Shown here one piece after another: positions 17,528-26,710 of a stretch of DNA of 64,000 bases. The position numbers and the translations under genes are program-made. The DNA is from Pseudomonas gingeri (lineage in GTDB: Bacteria; Pseudomonadota; Gammaproteobacteria; Pseudomonadales; Pseudomonadaceae). Position 1 is the first letter of the stretch; the number at the start of each line of letters is the position of its first letter. The notes below the pieces were generated by a model. The model did not search any database and was not told the DNA's origin. It saw nothing but the letters and a program-made list of their open reading frames with translations. The stretch covers positions 1 to 64,000 of the forward strand of contig NZ_JACAOR010000008.1 of NCBI RefSeq assembly GCF_013386115.1. Reading direction: 5' to 3'.

Positions 17528-18946
17528 CTAAGGCATTACCGGCCCGCTATAGGCCAGGGTTGTTCCCAGCGCCCAGAGCAGGAACAGCACCAGCGGCGCA
17601 TGCACCAGCAACTGCACGAACGAGAAGCCGATCAGGTCCCGCGCCTTCAAGCCCAGCACGCCCAGCAGCGGCAGCATGTAGAACGGGTTGATCAGGTTCG
17701 GCAGGGCTTCGGCCGCGTTGTAGATCTGCACCGCCCAGCCCAGGTGATACTTCAGTTCGTTGGCGACCTGCATCACATACGGCGCCTCGATGATCCACTT
17801 GCCGCCGCCGGACGGGATGAAGAAGCCCAGTACCGCCGAGTAGACGCCCATCAGCAGGGCGTAGGTATCGTGGGACGCGATCTGGGTGAAGAAGGTCGAG
17901 ATGTGATGGGCCAGGGTCTGGGCGTCGGCCCCCTTGACCGTGGTCATCAGCGCCGCGATCGAGCCGTACAGCGGGAACTGGATCAGTACCCCGGTGGTGG
18001 TCGGCACCGCCCGCGACACCGCGTCGAGGAAGCTGCGCGGCCGCCAGTGCAGCAGGGCACCGACCATCAGGAACAGGAAGTTGTAGGTGTTCAGGCCCGA
18101 GATGGCGCTGATCGCCGGCTTGGTCGAGAACTCATGGAACAGCCAACCGGCGGCCAGCAAGGCCAGCAGGATGGTCAGCAACGGACTGTGTTCCAGCCAC
18201 TCGCCGGGACGTGTGCGCGGGCTCAGCGGCGGCAGGTTGAAGCTCGGATCGACCCCGCAGGCCTTGGCATCGCGGGCCGAATTCGGGCCGGGGGCGGTGG
18301 CGTAGGCGACGGCCAGCGAGACCACGATCAGGGCCAGCAACAGGGCCCCGGACTGCCAGAGGAAAATGGTCTGGGTGAACGGAATCACCCCGGTGATCGA
18401 CAGGATCGACGGCGGCAGGCTGGCCGGGTTGGCCTGCAACTGCGCGGCGGACGACGACAGGCCCAGGGCCCATACCGCACCGAGACCGAGGTAGGCGGCG
18501 GCGCCGGCGGCGCGGTAGTCCATGCGCAGGTCGGTACGGCGGGCGAGGGCACGTACCAGCAGGCCGCCGAACACCAGCGACAGGCCCCAGTTCAGCAGCG
18601 AGGCGACCATGGAAATCAGCGCCACCCAGGCCACGGCGGAACGACCGTTCTTCGGGATCCGCGCCAGGCGGTCGATCAGTTTCACCGCGGGCGGCGAACT
18701 GGCGACCACATAACCGCCGATGACCACGAAGGCCATCTGCATGGTGAACGGGATCAGGCTCCAGAAACCGTCGCCGAAGGCCATGGCGGCATCGGTCGGC
18801 TTGGCGCCCATGGCCAGGGTGCCGAGGGCGACGATGATCACCGCCAGCGCGGCGAACACCCAGGAGTCGGGAAACCAGCGCTCGGCCCAGTTCGAGCAGC
18901 GCAGGGCAAAGCGGGCATAGCGGCTTTCATCAATGACAGCGGCCAC
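17528..18946 (-). CDS. Short-chain fatty acid permease, AtoE family
   Basis: 472 aa with about 12 hydrophobic segments. It is read from a GTG with GAGGT six bases upstream. It belongs to the AtoE family, which imports short-chain fatty acids such as butyrate or acetoacetate. Typical stretches include WAERWFPDSWVFA, GGYVVASSPP and FIPSGGGKWIIEAPY. No atoDAB thiolase or CoA-transferase genes are adjacent, so catabolism must be encoded elsewhere. Confidence 0.9.
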   Translation of the reverse strand: MAAVIDESRYARFALRCSNWAERWFPDSWVFAALAVIIVALGTLAMGAKPTDAAMAFGDGFWSLIPFTMQMAFVVIGGYVVASSPPAVKLIDRLARIPKNGRSAVAWVALISMVASLLNWGLSLVFGGLLVRALARRTDLRMDYRAAGAAAYLGLGAVWALGLSSSAAQLQANPASLPPSILSITGVIPFTQTIFLWQSGALLLALIVVSLAVAYATAPGPNSARDAKACGVDPSFNLPPLSPRTRPGEWLEHSPLLTILLALLAAGWLFHEFSTKPAISAISGLNTYNFLFLMVGALLHWRPRSFLDAVSRAVPTTTGVLIQFPLYGSIAALMTTVKGADAQTLAHHISTFFTQIASHDTYALLMGVYSAVLGFFIPSGGGKWIIEAPYVMQVANELKYHLGWAVQIYNAAEALPNLINPFYMLPLLGVLGLKARDLIGFSFVQLLVHAPLVLFLLWALGTTLAYSGPVMP

Positions 18947-19276
18947 GGAAGTACCTCGTTTTTTTTATGGTTGTCAGGAGGTCGAGCGCTCCAGGTGGAG
19001 GCACTCGAGAACTGCGCAAGAATGCGTCAATCGGGGCCCGCTGCAAAGCGGTACAGGTTCCGGTACCCGTTGGTTTCGGTTGTCGAAAAACGGAACCGGG
19101 CACGCAGTTTTCTGCTAAAAAGTGACCCGCAGGCAGGTTTGAGGTTGTGGTTGCAGGCAACTGCACTAACCTTGGCCGGTCGCGAGCCGCGTAATAACGG
19201 GCTTGCCTGAGTGTTTTTCGTACAGTCCCGGACAGCCGGTAGTGCTGCTTCCGAATACGGTATCCAGAGTCCTTTT
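18947..19276. promoter_or_regulatory. Divergent promoter region, atoE-like / MFS
   Basis: 330 bp between divergent genes. The only clear structure is GGTTCCG (19056-19062) and its complement CGGAACC (19091-19097), an inverted repeat with a 28-base gap. I see no gene, tRNA or clear terminator here. Confidence 0.5.
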
Positions 19277-20590
19277 ATGACCGTTGATTCTTATCCGCGA
19301 AATCGCCGCTTTTCCCGGTCCGACTACCAGACCCTGGGCCTGGCCGCGCTGGGCGGTGCGCTGGAAATCTACGATTTCATCATCTTCGTGTTTTTCGCCC
19401 TGACCCTCAGTCAGTTGTTCTTCCCGCCGGAAATGCCCGAGTGGCTGCGACTGCTGCAAAGCTTCGGGATCTTTGTCACCGGTTACCTGGCCCGGCCGCT
19501 GGGCGGCATCCTGATGGCGCACTTTGCCGACCGCCTGGGGCGCAAGCGCGTGTTCAGCCTGAGCATCCTGATGATGGCCTTGCCCTGCCTGTTGATCGGG
19601 GTGATGCCGACCTATGCCCAGATCGGTTACTGGGCACCGCTGTTGCTGTTGTTCCTGCGGGTGCTACAAGGCGCGGCGGTGGGCGGCGAGGTGCCCAGCG
19701 CCTGGGTCTTCGTGGCCGAGCATGCGCCGCCGGGACATCGCGGTTATGCCCTTGGCGTGCTGCAGGCGGGGCTGACCTTCGGTTATCTGCTCGGCGCGCT
19801 GACGGCCACCTTGCTGGCGCGGGTCTACAGCCCGGCGGAGATTCTCGATTTCGCCTGGCGCCTGCCCTTCCTGCTCGGCGGTGTGTTCGGGGTGATCGGC
19901 GTCTGGTTGCGCCGCTGGCTCAGCGAGACTCCGGTATTCATGGCCCTGCAGGCCCAGCGTGCGGCCGGCGGCGAACTGCCGTTGCGGGCGGTGCTGCGCG
20001 ATCATCGTCGTTCGATCTTCCCGGCGATGCTGCTGACCTGCGTGCTGACTTCGGCGGTGGTGGTACTGGTGGTGATCACTCCGACCGTCATGCAGAAAAC
20101 CTTCGGCATGAGCGCCAGCCACACCTTTGCCCTGAGCAGCCTGGGTATCGTGTTCCTGAATATCGGTTGTGTCCTCGCCGGTCTGCTGGTGGACCGTATC
20201 GGCGCCTGGCGCGCGGTGCTGTTCTACAGCCTGCTGCTGCCGGTGGGCGTGGCACTGCTGTACGCCTGCCTGATCAGTGGCGGTGCCTGGATCAACCTGG
20301 CCTATGCCCTGGCCGGACTGGCCTGTGGCGTGGTGGGGGCGGTCCCGTCGGTGATGGTGGGGTTGTTTCCGAGCCGGATCCGCGTGTCCGGCATTTCGTT
20401 TACCTACAATATTGCCTACGCTCTCTGGGCGAGCACCACGCCGTTGCTGCTGATCGGCCTGATGCCCTGGAGCCCCTGGGTCTGCGTGGGGTATTGCCTG
20501 GTGATGGGCATGGTCGGGGTCCTGACGGCGCTGTTTTTTGGTGGACGGATCGCCATGAGCGCCGATTCGCAGCCCTGCACCGGGCATTGA
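19277..20590 (+). CDS. MFS transporter, metabolite:H+ symporter (MHS) type
   Basis: 437 aa from the ATG that gives MTVDSYPRNRRFSRSDY; longer in-frame starts upstream lie in the promoter region. Twelve hydrophobic segments. The loop 2-3 motif is FADRLGRKRVF, with the R/D signature of MFS, and the N-terminal ALGGALEIYDF matches the MHS branch (proline/betaine, alpha-ketoglutarate and citrate carriers). The central loop has the family's LSETPVF. Substrate, probably an organic acid, is not predictable. No regulator or enzyme gene is adjacent. Confidence 0.9.
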   Translation: MTVDSYPRNRRFSRSDYQTLGLAALGGALEIYDFIIFVFFALTLSQLFFPPEMPEWLRLLQSFGIFVTGYLARPLGGILMAHFADRLGRKRVFSLSILMMALPCLLIGVMPTYAQIGYWAPLLLLFLRVLQGAAVGGEVPSAWVFVAEHAPPGHRGYALGVLQAGLTFGYLLGALTATLLARVYSPAEILDFAWRLPFLLGGVFGVIGVWLRRWLSETPVFMALQAQRAAGGELPLRAVLRDHRRSIFPAMLLTCVLTSAVVVLVVITPTVMQKTFGMSASHTFALSSLGIVFLNIGCVLAGLLVDRIGAWRAVLFYSLLLPVGVALLYACLISGGAWINLAYALAGLACGVVGAVPSVMVGLFPSRIRVSGISFTYNIAYALWASTTPLLLIGLMPWSPWVCVGYCLVMGMVGVLTALFFGGRIAMSADSQPCTGH

Positions 20591-20707
20591 AGATCAGCCG
20601 GTGGAATCCGGTTTTTTCGAGGAGGTTGACGTTCTGACATTCTGGACAGGACAACGCACGGAGTGGCGGCGTCGGTTCAGGCATTTTCCCGCAAGAGGCA
20701 TTTCGAA

Positions 20708-21058
20708 ATGGATTTTCGTGTACTGCTGCTGGCCGTGGGCATCGCCCTCGGCACTTCCTTGGCGGCACCGTTGGCAGGATCAGCCGGCGGGCCGTTTCCC
20801 GGATACCTGTTGCCTGGGGCAGGGGCATGGCGTTCGCCGGTCTTGCCCCCTTGTCCACAGGCGCAAACGCCGCACTGTGTCAGTCCGATTGTCCAGGCAG
20901 AGTTCGTGCGGCAGTCTTCTTCGCTGAAAAATGCGGTGTTTCGCAGCGTGCTCCATAACCCGCGCGCCGAAGCCAACCGGCAGGCCGAAGGCGTGCGATT
21001 CAGTGGCCATATCGATGAACTGCCACTGAAGGAGCATTTGCCGGTGTGGGTGTTCTGA
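20708..21058 (+). CDS. Small secreted hypothetical protein
   Basis: 116 aa. AGAGG lies nine bases before the ATG. An N-terminal signal peptide of about 20 residues (MDFRVLLLAVGIALGTSLAA) leads into a small polar domain with only two cysteines (CPQAQTPHC). No family recognised. The stop lies six bases from the stop of the convergent SIS-domain gene, so the two genes abut tail to tail. Confidence 0.6.
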   Translation: MDFRVLLLAVGIALGTSLAAPLAGSAGGPFPGYLLPGAGAWRSPVLPPCPQAQTPHCVSPIVQAEFVRQSSSLKNAVFRSVLHNPRAEANRQAEGVRFSGHIDELPLKEHLPVWVF

Positions 21059-21064
21059 GCCGGA

Positions 21065-22093
21065 TCAACGGGTTTCCGTGACTTTCTTGAGAAAGCGCGG
21101 CTGATCGGGATTGCGCCCACGCAACTCGGCCAGTTTCGCCGCCATCAGATAGAACCCCTGGATCATGGTGAAGGGCTCCAGCAGCGGATGGGCGGTGGCA
21201 ACGCTGGGCAACTCCACGCCGGGCGTGCCAGGCGGTGCCACGACCATGACCTGGGCCCCGCGCAGGCGCATATCCTCGGCGAATGCCAGGGTCCCGGCCT
21301 GTTCCGGTCCGGAGGGGGCGAACACCAGCACCGGATAACCGGCCTCGATGATTTCCATCGGGCCATGGCGCACTTCGGCGCTGGAAAAGGCTTCGGCCTG
21401 GATGCCCGAGGTCTCCTTGAGTTTCAGCGCCGCTTCCTGGGCAATCGGCAGCGCCGGGCCGCGCCCGATGACGATCATCTTGTCGGCGGTCTGCAACACC
21501 TTCAGCGCCAGTGACCATTCTTCATTGGCCACTGCGGCCAGGGCCGCGGGCAGGCTGTGCAGGGCGGCGCGCAAACCGCTGTCGTGGCCTCGTCGGGCGC
21601 CCAGGGCGGCCACGGTCTGGACACCGGCCATCAGCATCGCGACATAACTCTTGGTCGCCGCCACGCTCTGTTCCAGCCCGGCCGGCAACAGCACCTCGGC
21701 ATCGCTGGCGGCGGCCAGCGGCGAACCGGCGGTGTTGACGAAGGCCGCGACGCTGGCGCCCAACTGCTTGAGATAGGCCGCGCTGGCGATCAGGTCCGGG
21801 CTCTTGCCCGACTGGGACAGCGCCGCCACCCAGCATTTCTTCAAGCGCAGCGGTGGTTGTTGCAGGCTGACCAGCGACAGCGGGATCGACAGCCAGGGAA
21901 TCCCCAGCTGGCTCATCATCGCGTAGCCGAAGAAAGCGGCGGCGTGATCCGAACTGCCACGGGCGACACTGATGATCAGTTCCGGCAGGTCGGCGGCCAA
22001 GCGGTCCGCCAGGGCGTTGATCGCGGTATCGTCGTCGAGCATGTGCTGCACGATGGCGGGGATCGACAGGGTTTCTTGGCGCATCAGCGACAT
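21065..22093 (-). CDS. SIS-domain glucosamine-6-phosphate deaminase, NagB-II type
   Basis: 342 aa with two SIS domains. Motifs are VARGSSDHA (about residues 43-51), SQSGKSPD, VAATKSYVA, AEAFSSAEVRHGP and the C-terminal LKKVTETR. This layout is that of the Shewanella-type NagB-II deaminase, which converts glucosamine-6-P to fructose-6-P plus ammonia, and is related to the isomerase half of GlmS. No glutaminase domain is present. It is third in an operon after an APC permease and a ROK kinase. A fructosamine-6-P deglycase (FrlB-like, same fold) is the main alternative, favoured slightly by the amino-acid-type permease. Confidence 0.85.
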   Translation of the reverse strand: MSLMRQETLSIPAIVQHMLDDDTAINALADRLAADLPELIISVARGSSDHAAAFFGYAMMSQLGIPWLSIPLSLVSLQQPPLRLKKCWVAALSQSGKSPDLIASAAYLKQLGASVAAFVNTAGSPLAAASDAEVLLPAGLEQSVAATKSYVAMLMAGVQTVAALGARRGHDSGLRAALHSLPAALAAVANEEWSLALKVLQTADKMIVIGRGPALPIAQEAALKLKETSGIQAEAFSSAEVRHGPMEIIEAGYPVLVFAPSGPEQAGTLAFAEDMRLRGAQVMVVAPPGTPGVELPSVATAHPLLEPFTMIQGFYLMAAKLAELRGRNPDQPRFLKKVTETR

Positions 22094-22113
22094 AACAGGG
22101 TTACCTGGGTGCT

Positions 22114-23115
22114 TCAGCCACGCGGGCTGTCGGGTAGGGAAAGAAGGTCGCCGGGGATAAAACTCAGTCCGGCGGCGTCCATGGCCATGCTCAACGCGCC
22201 CCAGAGCGGCGCATCGTGAGTGAAATGGGCGGCGACGATCTGCGGTGGAAACGGCACCACCTGGCGGATCAGCTGCTCGATCACCGGGGCCAGGGTCGAT
22301 GCCTGGTGGAACAGGCCACCACCAATCGCGATCCGACCGACGTCCAGCGCCACCGCGAGGTTGGCGACCTGCACCGCCATGCCGGCGATGCGTTGTTCCA
22401 GGGCCTCGCGCACGGCGCGGTCGTCACTGGCGAACAGGTCCAGGGCGCGGTGGCCGTGGCCGAGCATTTCGTTCGCCAGCTGGGTCAGGGCGGTGCCCGA
22501 GAAGAACTCCTCCAGGGGCGCGGCGCCTTTTTCGTGGGTTCGCCACTGGTCGGCGCGCAGCGGATCGAGAAAGGGTTCCAGCATATAGCCGATCTCCATG
22601 GCCGCACCGTTACGGCCGCGAATCAGGCGACCGTTGGCGATGGCGGCGGCGGCGAGCCCGGTGCCGAGGTTGAGGTAGATCGCGTCATCGATGCCCACCA
22701 GCGAGCCCCAGCGTGCTTCCGCCAGGGCCCCGGCCTTGACATCGTTGTCGAGCATCACCGCCTCGGTGCCCAGGCCGCTGCCGAGCAGGGCCGGCAGGTC
22801 GAGGTCTTCGAAGCCCGGCGTATTTGGCGCCATCAACAGCCGGCTGCCGCGCACCACGCCGGGAAACACGGCGGCCACGCTGGCCACCGGCACGTCGCCA
22901 AAGTCGGCGACGCAGGCCCGGGCGGCCTGGAGGATGCGCTCCAGCGCCGGCTCGCCGCGCAGGCCGTCGGCATGGGTCGCCAGCCTGCGGGTGCTCAGGT
23001 GCTGGCTCGCCGGGTCATAACAGGCGACCTGGGTCTTGGTCCCGCCGACATCGATCGCCAGCAGCACGCCTTGGGTGGGCGCCGTGGCGCCCGGGGTATT
23101 CAACGGCTCGAACAT
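22114..23115 (-). CDS. ROK-family sugar kinase, divergent
   Basis: 333 aa from ATG; a GTG four codons upstream overlaps the permease stop and is possible. The ATP phosphate motif DVGGTKTQVA and catalytic ND (LDNDVKAG) are present. The usual ROK zinc motif (CxCGxxGCxE) is absent, and the substrate-binding ExGH reads EIGY, so the His that binds zinc and sugar is lost. It is still probably a hexokinase-type enzyme acting on an amino sugar or derivative before the SIS enzyme encoded 20 nt downstream. The permease gene lies 8 nt upstream. Confidence 0.85.
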   Translation of the reverse strand: MFEPLNTPGATAPTQGVLLAIDVGGTKTQVACYDPASQHLSTRRLATHADGLRGEPALERILQAARACVADFGDVPVASVAAVFPGVVRGSRLLMAPNTPGFEDLDLPALLGSGLGTEAVMLDNDVKAGALAEARWGSLVGIDDAIYLNLGTGLAAAAIANGRLIRGRNGAAMEIGYMLEPFLDPLRADQWRTHEKGAAPLEEFFSGTALTQLANEMLGHGHRALDLFASDDRAVREALEQRIAGMAVQVANLAVALDVGRIAIGGGLFHQASTLAPVIEQLIRQVVPFPPQIVAAHFTHDAPLWGALSMAMDAAGLSFIPGDLLSLPDSPRG

Positions 23116-23123
23116 CGTTGCTA

Positions 23124-24527
23124 TCACTTATTGAAAGGCCAGAGCCGGTGTGCCCGGGCCCAGAACAGATAGGCCACGCAACCCGCCGCGACCCACACCA
23201 GCGACCACTGGATCGGATAGGCGCCGGGGGCGTTGTGGTTGGAAGCGAAGTAGATATAGATCCAGCCTACCAGTGCGATGACGGCCGGGACCGGATACAG
23301 CCACATCTTGTAGGGACGCTCCAGGTGCGGCTTGGTCTTGCGCAGCACGAACAGCGAAATGATCTGGGCCACCGACTGCACCAGGATCATCACCGTGGTC
23401 AGCAGCTGGATCAGTGTGGTGAGGTCGGTGAGGCGCCCGATCATGAAGCCGACCGAGGTCAGCACACCCATGCTGAGGATGCCGTAGACGGGGAAGTCAT
23501 GCTTGGGATGGGTGACGCTGAAAGCATTGAAAAACACCTTGTCCTTCGCCGCTTCGAACGGCACCCGCGAACCGCCCAGCAAGCCGGCGAACACCGAAGC
23601 CACGGCGGTGATCAGGATCAGCACGGTGACCACGCCCGCTGCCGTATTGCCCCAGGTTTCGCTCAGCACCACCGAGGCGACGGACTTGTAGGCCGCCGAT
23701 TCCGGGTCGAGCATGCGGTGCCAGTCCACCACGCCCAGCACGCCGACCTGCATCAGCAGGTAGACCGCGAGAATGCCGACGATCGACAGCACGATGGATT
23801 TGGGAATCACCCGGCCCGGCTGTTCCACTTCACCAGCCAGGTAGGCCGAGGTGTTGTAGCCCAGGTAGTCGTAGATGCCGATGGTCAGGCCGCCGGCCAT
23901 GCCGAGCCAGAAACTGCTGTCACCGAGGTTGAAGGCGCCTTCCGGAAAACTGAAGGCCAGGTCGGCGTGGAAGTTGCTCAGGGCGGCGACAATCAATGCG
24001 CCGATACTGATCAGCATGATCACCCAGAGCACGATGGTCAGTTTGGCGATCGACTCGATCTTGCGCCAGAGCATGAAGGTGATGGCCCAGATCAGGACCA
24101 GGCCGATCAGGTTGCCGGCGGTCTGGCTCATGTCCGGCCAGAACCAGGTCAGGTATTGCACGAAGCCGATGATCCCGGTGGACATGATCAGCGGGATGAA
24201 CAGCATCGCGGTCCACACGAACAGGAAGGGCAGCAGCTTGCCGGTGCGCTTGCCGAAGGCTTCGCGCAGGTACACGTAGGTCCCGCCGGCACCGGGCAGC
24301 GAGGCGCCGAGTTCGGCCCAGACCAGGCCATCGCACAGCGCCAGCAGCGCGCCGAGGATCCAGCCGAGATAAGCCTGCGGGCCGCCCATGATGACGATCA
24401 TGGTGGGAATGGTGATAAAGGGACCCACGCCGCACATCTGGCTCATGTTCAGGGCCGTGGCGGGAAACAGACCGATTTTTCGCTTGATGCCGGACGAACC
24501 CTGCCCGGTGGGGGTACTTGTGCTCAT
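23124..24527 (-). CDS. APC-superfamily permease (amino acid/amine type)
   Basis: 467 aa, 12 hydrophobic segments. N-terminal GLFPATALNMSQMCGVGPFITIPTM is the substrate-site helix of amino acid/polyamine/organocation carriers. It is the first gene of the permease-ROK kinase-NagB-II operon. E. coli FrlA, a glycated-lysine importer, is in this superfamily. A permease of this type beside a sugar kinase and a SIS enzyme therefore suggests uptake of an amino sugar or a sugar-amino acid conjugate. Likely repressed by the divergent ROK regulator. Confidence 0.88.
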   Translation of the reverse strand: MSTSTPTGQGSSGIKRKIGLFPATALNMSQMCGVGPFITIPTMIVIMGGPQAYLGWILGALLALCDGLVWAELGASLPGAGGTYVYLREAFGKRTGKLLPFLFVWTAMLFIPLIMSTGIIGFVQYLTWFWPDMSQTAGNLIGLVLIWAITFMLWRKIESIAKLTIVLWVIMLISIGALIVAALSNFHADLAFSFPEGAFNLGDSSFWLGMAGGLTIGIYDYLGYNTSAYLAGEVEQPGRVIPKSIVLSIVGILAVYLLMQVGVLGVVDWHRMLDPESAAYKSVASVVLSETWGNTAAGVVTVLILITAVASVFAGLLGGSRVPFEAAKDKVFFNAFSVTHPKHDFPVYGILSMGVLTSVGFMIGRLTDLTTLIQLLTTVMILVQSVAQIISLFVLRKTKPHLERPYKMWLYPVPAVIALVGWIYIYFASNHNAPGAYPIQWSLVWVAAGCVAYLFWARAHRLWPFNK

Positions 24528-24688
24528 GCTGTGACGACCTCTTGTGCGAGTGACGGAAGGTGGAGGGCAGGTGGCAAGGGTGCTGCGCGCCGGCGAGGGC
24601 TTCCATCGACTCGGTATCGTTATTGTTATGGGTTGCGGTCGCCCGAGGAGCTACTGCGACCGAGGTGTAGAAAAACACGTCACGACTA

Positions 24689-24707
24689 TTAATTCAACTT
24701 GATTTAA
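24689..24707. promoter_or_regulatory. Inverted-repeat operator between permease operon and ROK regulator
   Basis: TTAATTCAA (24689-24697), one central base, then TTGATTTAA (24699-24707): nine-base arms with one mismatch. It is very AT-rich within a G+C-rich region and lies 28 bp before the regulator ATG and about 160 bp before the permease ATG. NagC/Mlc-type ROK repressors bind AT-rich palindromes of this kind, so this is the probable binding site of the adjacent regulator. Confidence 0.7.
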
Positions 24708-24734
24708 TTAATCGGCGGCGACGATCATCGGCGC

Positions 24735-25937
24735 ATGAAAAATCCCCAGCACACCCGTACGGTAACCACCGGCACCAACGCCGAACATGCCCGCCTGCAC
24801 AACCGCCGGGTGATTCTCGAGGCCATCCGCCTGGGCGGGCGCCTGACCCGCGCCGACCTCACGCGCCTGACTTCGCTGACGGCGCAGACGGTCTCGAACA
24901 TCGTCACCGAGCTGCAGGAAGAGGGCGTGCTATTGGCCCATGCGGCGGAGAAGATCGGTCGCGGCCAGCCGCCGGTGCCGTTGTCGATCAACCCGCAAGG
25001 GGGCTATTCCATCGGTTTCCATGTCGAGCAGCATTCGATCATCGGCGTGTTGCTCGACCTGCTCGGGGACGCCCAGGCCCAGGTCACCCTGGCGGTCAGC
25101 TACCCGAGCTTCGACGACGCGCTGCCGCTGCTGCTCGACACCGTTGGGCAGTTTCGTGCGCTCCGGCCCGAGGGGCGTTTTCTCGGGGTCGGGGTGGCGC
25201 TGCCGGGCCCGTTCAGTGTCGAAGGTATGACTTCGGTGGGGCCGACGGCGATGTCCGGCTGGGATGACCCGCAGATTCCGGCGCGCCTGCACCAGGCCGT
25301 CGGCCTGCCGGTGCTGATCGAGAACGATGCCACGGCGGCGACCATGGGCGAGCGGTTATACGGCATCGCCAGCGACCTGCACAACTTCGTCCACCTGTTT
25401 ATCGGCAGCGGCCTCGGGGCCGGCCTGTACCTGGGCAATCGCTTGTACTCCGGGCACTGGCACAACGCCGGGGAGATCGGCCACATGACGGTAGTACCCG
25501 GGGGCAAGAGCTGCCATTGCGGCAACCGGGGCTGCCTGGAGCGCTATATTTCGATTGCCGCGCTGCTGGAGCACCTGGGGCAATCCGGCGATCAGGACCT
25601 GGCGGCCTGGAATCTTGACGATCCGCGCTTCAAGGCCGGCGTCGAGTCCTGGCTGGACGAAGCCGCACCGGCATTGCGCCAGGCGATCAACATCCTCGAA
25701 TCGCTGCTCGATCCGCAGACCATCCTGATCAGCGGTTTCCTCCCCGAGGCGATCCTGGCCCGCCTGGTGGCGCGGCTGGAGCCCTTGCACCGCTCCATCA
25801 GCAGTCGCTCGGATCGCGAGTATCCACGTATCCAGCTCGGCACCGCCGGGCACGATGCGGTGGCCCTGGGGGCGGCGGCGCTGATGATCCTCGCGGAGAT
25901 CAGTCCGGACTATGAAGCGTTGCTCAAACCGGAGTGA
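24735..25937 (+). CDS. ROK-family transcriptional repressor (NagC/XylR type)
   Basis: 400 aa. A winged-HTH (residues about 22-70) is followed by a full ROK domain with ExGH intact (GEIGHM) and the zinc motif CHCGNRGCLERY. It therefore keeps the sugar-site features that the operon's kinase lacks. Divergent from the permease operon with an operator-like palindrome in between. It is expected to repress that operon until a phosphorylated or free sugar ligand binds. Confidence 0.92.
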   Translation: MKNPQHTRTVTTGTNAEHARLHNRRVILEAIRLGGRLTRADLTRLTSLTAQTVSNIVTELQEEGVLLAHAAEKIGRGQPPVPLSINPQGGYSIGFHVEQHSIIGVLLDLLGDAQAQVTLAVSYPSFDDALPLLLDTVGQFRALRPEGRFLGVGVALPGPFSVEGMTSVGPTAMSGWDDPQIPARLHQAVGLPVLIENDATAATMGERLYGIASDLHNFVHLFIGSGLGAGLYLGNRLYSGHWHNAGEIGHMTVVPGGKSCHCGNRGCLERYISIAALLEHLGQSGDQDLAAWNLDDPRFKAGVESWLDEAAPALRQAINILESLLDPQTILISGFLPEAILARLVARLEPLHRSISSRSDREYPRIQLGTAGHDAVALGAAALMILAEISPDYEALLKPE

Positions 25938-26022
25938 GAGGGTTTATATCGGCTTTACTCAATGGAGGGTGTCAGGACTCGCCGATTCCGGCGCTGCCCT
26001 GCTGACACAGGAGTAACGGGTC

Positions 26023-26700
26023 ATGGCGCGGTTTGTTCACTACCCCCTCAATACCCGGGGCCGGGATTTCGCCGTCGGTGATATCCATGGTCATTTCAGC
26101 CGCTTGCAGGCAGCGCTGGATCGGCTCGGGTTCGATCCGGAGTGTGACCGGCTGTTCAGCGTCGGAGACCTGGTCGACCGCGGCCCCCAGAGCGAAGAGG
26201 CCCTGGAGTGGCTGGAGCGTTCCTGGTTCGCGGCGGTGCAGGGCAATCACGAAGCCTTGGCGATCCAGCATGTCGAGGGCCTGCCCCTGGACTACGGGAT
26301 GTATCGTGCCAGCGGTGGCGGCTGGTTTCTCGACAGCAGCGCGCAGAAGCAACGATTGTTCGCCACGCGCTTTGCGCAAATGCCGATTGCCCTGGAAGTC
26401 GAGACCCGACTCGGCCTGGTGGGGCTGGTGCATGCCGACAGTCCTTTCGCTACCTGGAGTGCCTTGCGTGACTATCTGCTGGGCCATTCCCAGGTGCGGA
26501 TCGCTGTCGAAGAGGTCTGCCAGTGGTCACGTATGCGCCTGAAAAACCATGACACCAGTGGCATTCGCGAGGTACGGGCGGTGATGGTCGGGCATACGCC
26601 GCAGCACCAGCCCACCGTATTGGGCAATATCTATCACATCGATACGGCAGGCTGGGGCAGCGGTCATTTCACCCTGATGGAGCTGGACACCTTGAGCTAG
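26023..26700 (+). CDS. PPP-family serine/threonine protein phosphatase
   Basis: 225 aa. The three metal-binding motifs of PPP metallophosphatases are in order: GDIHGH (residues about 18-23), GDLVDRGP (about 47-54) and GNHE (about 74-77). A later HADSP and VGHTP supply the C-terminal ligand histidines. The size matches the E. coli PrpA/PrpB protein phosphatases. It is cytoplasmic, and its substrate proteins are unknown. A single gene with 85 bp to the ROK regulator upstream. Confidence 0.93.
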   Translation: MARFVHYPLNTRGRDFAVGDIHGHFSRLQAALDRLGFDPECDRLFSVGDLVDRGPQSEEALEWLERSWFAAVQGNHEALAIQHVEGLPLDYGMYRASGGGWFLDSSAQKQRLFATRFAQMPIALEVETRLGLVGLVHADSPFATWSALRDYLLGHSQVRIAVEEVCQWSRMRLKNHDTSGIREVRAVMVGHTPQHQPTVLGNIYHIDTAGWGSGHFTLMELDTLS

Positions 26701-26710
26701 TCCCGCTCTT

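Noticed and set aside
22824..24692. A 622-codon plus-strand frame opposite the ROK kinase and permease
   Set aside because: Translation is R/G/H/Q-rich noise; the minus-strand genes have clear motifs.
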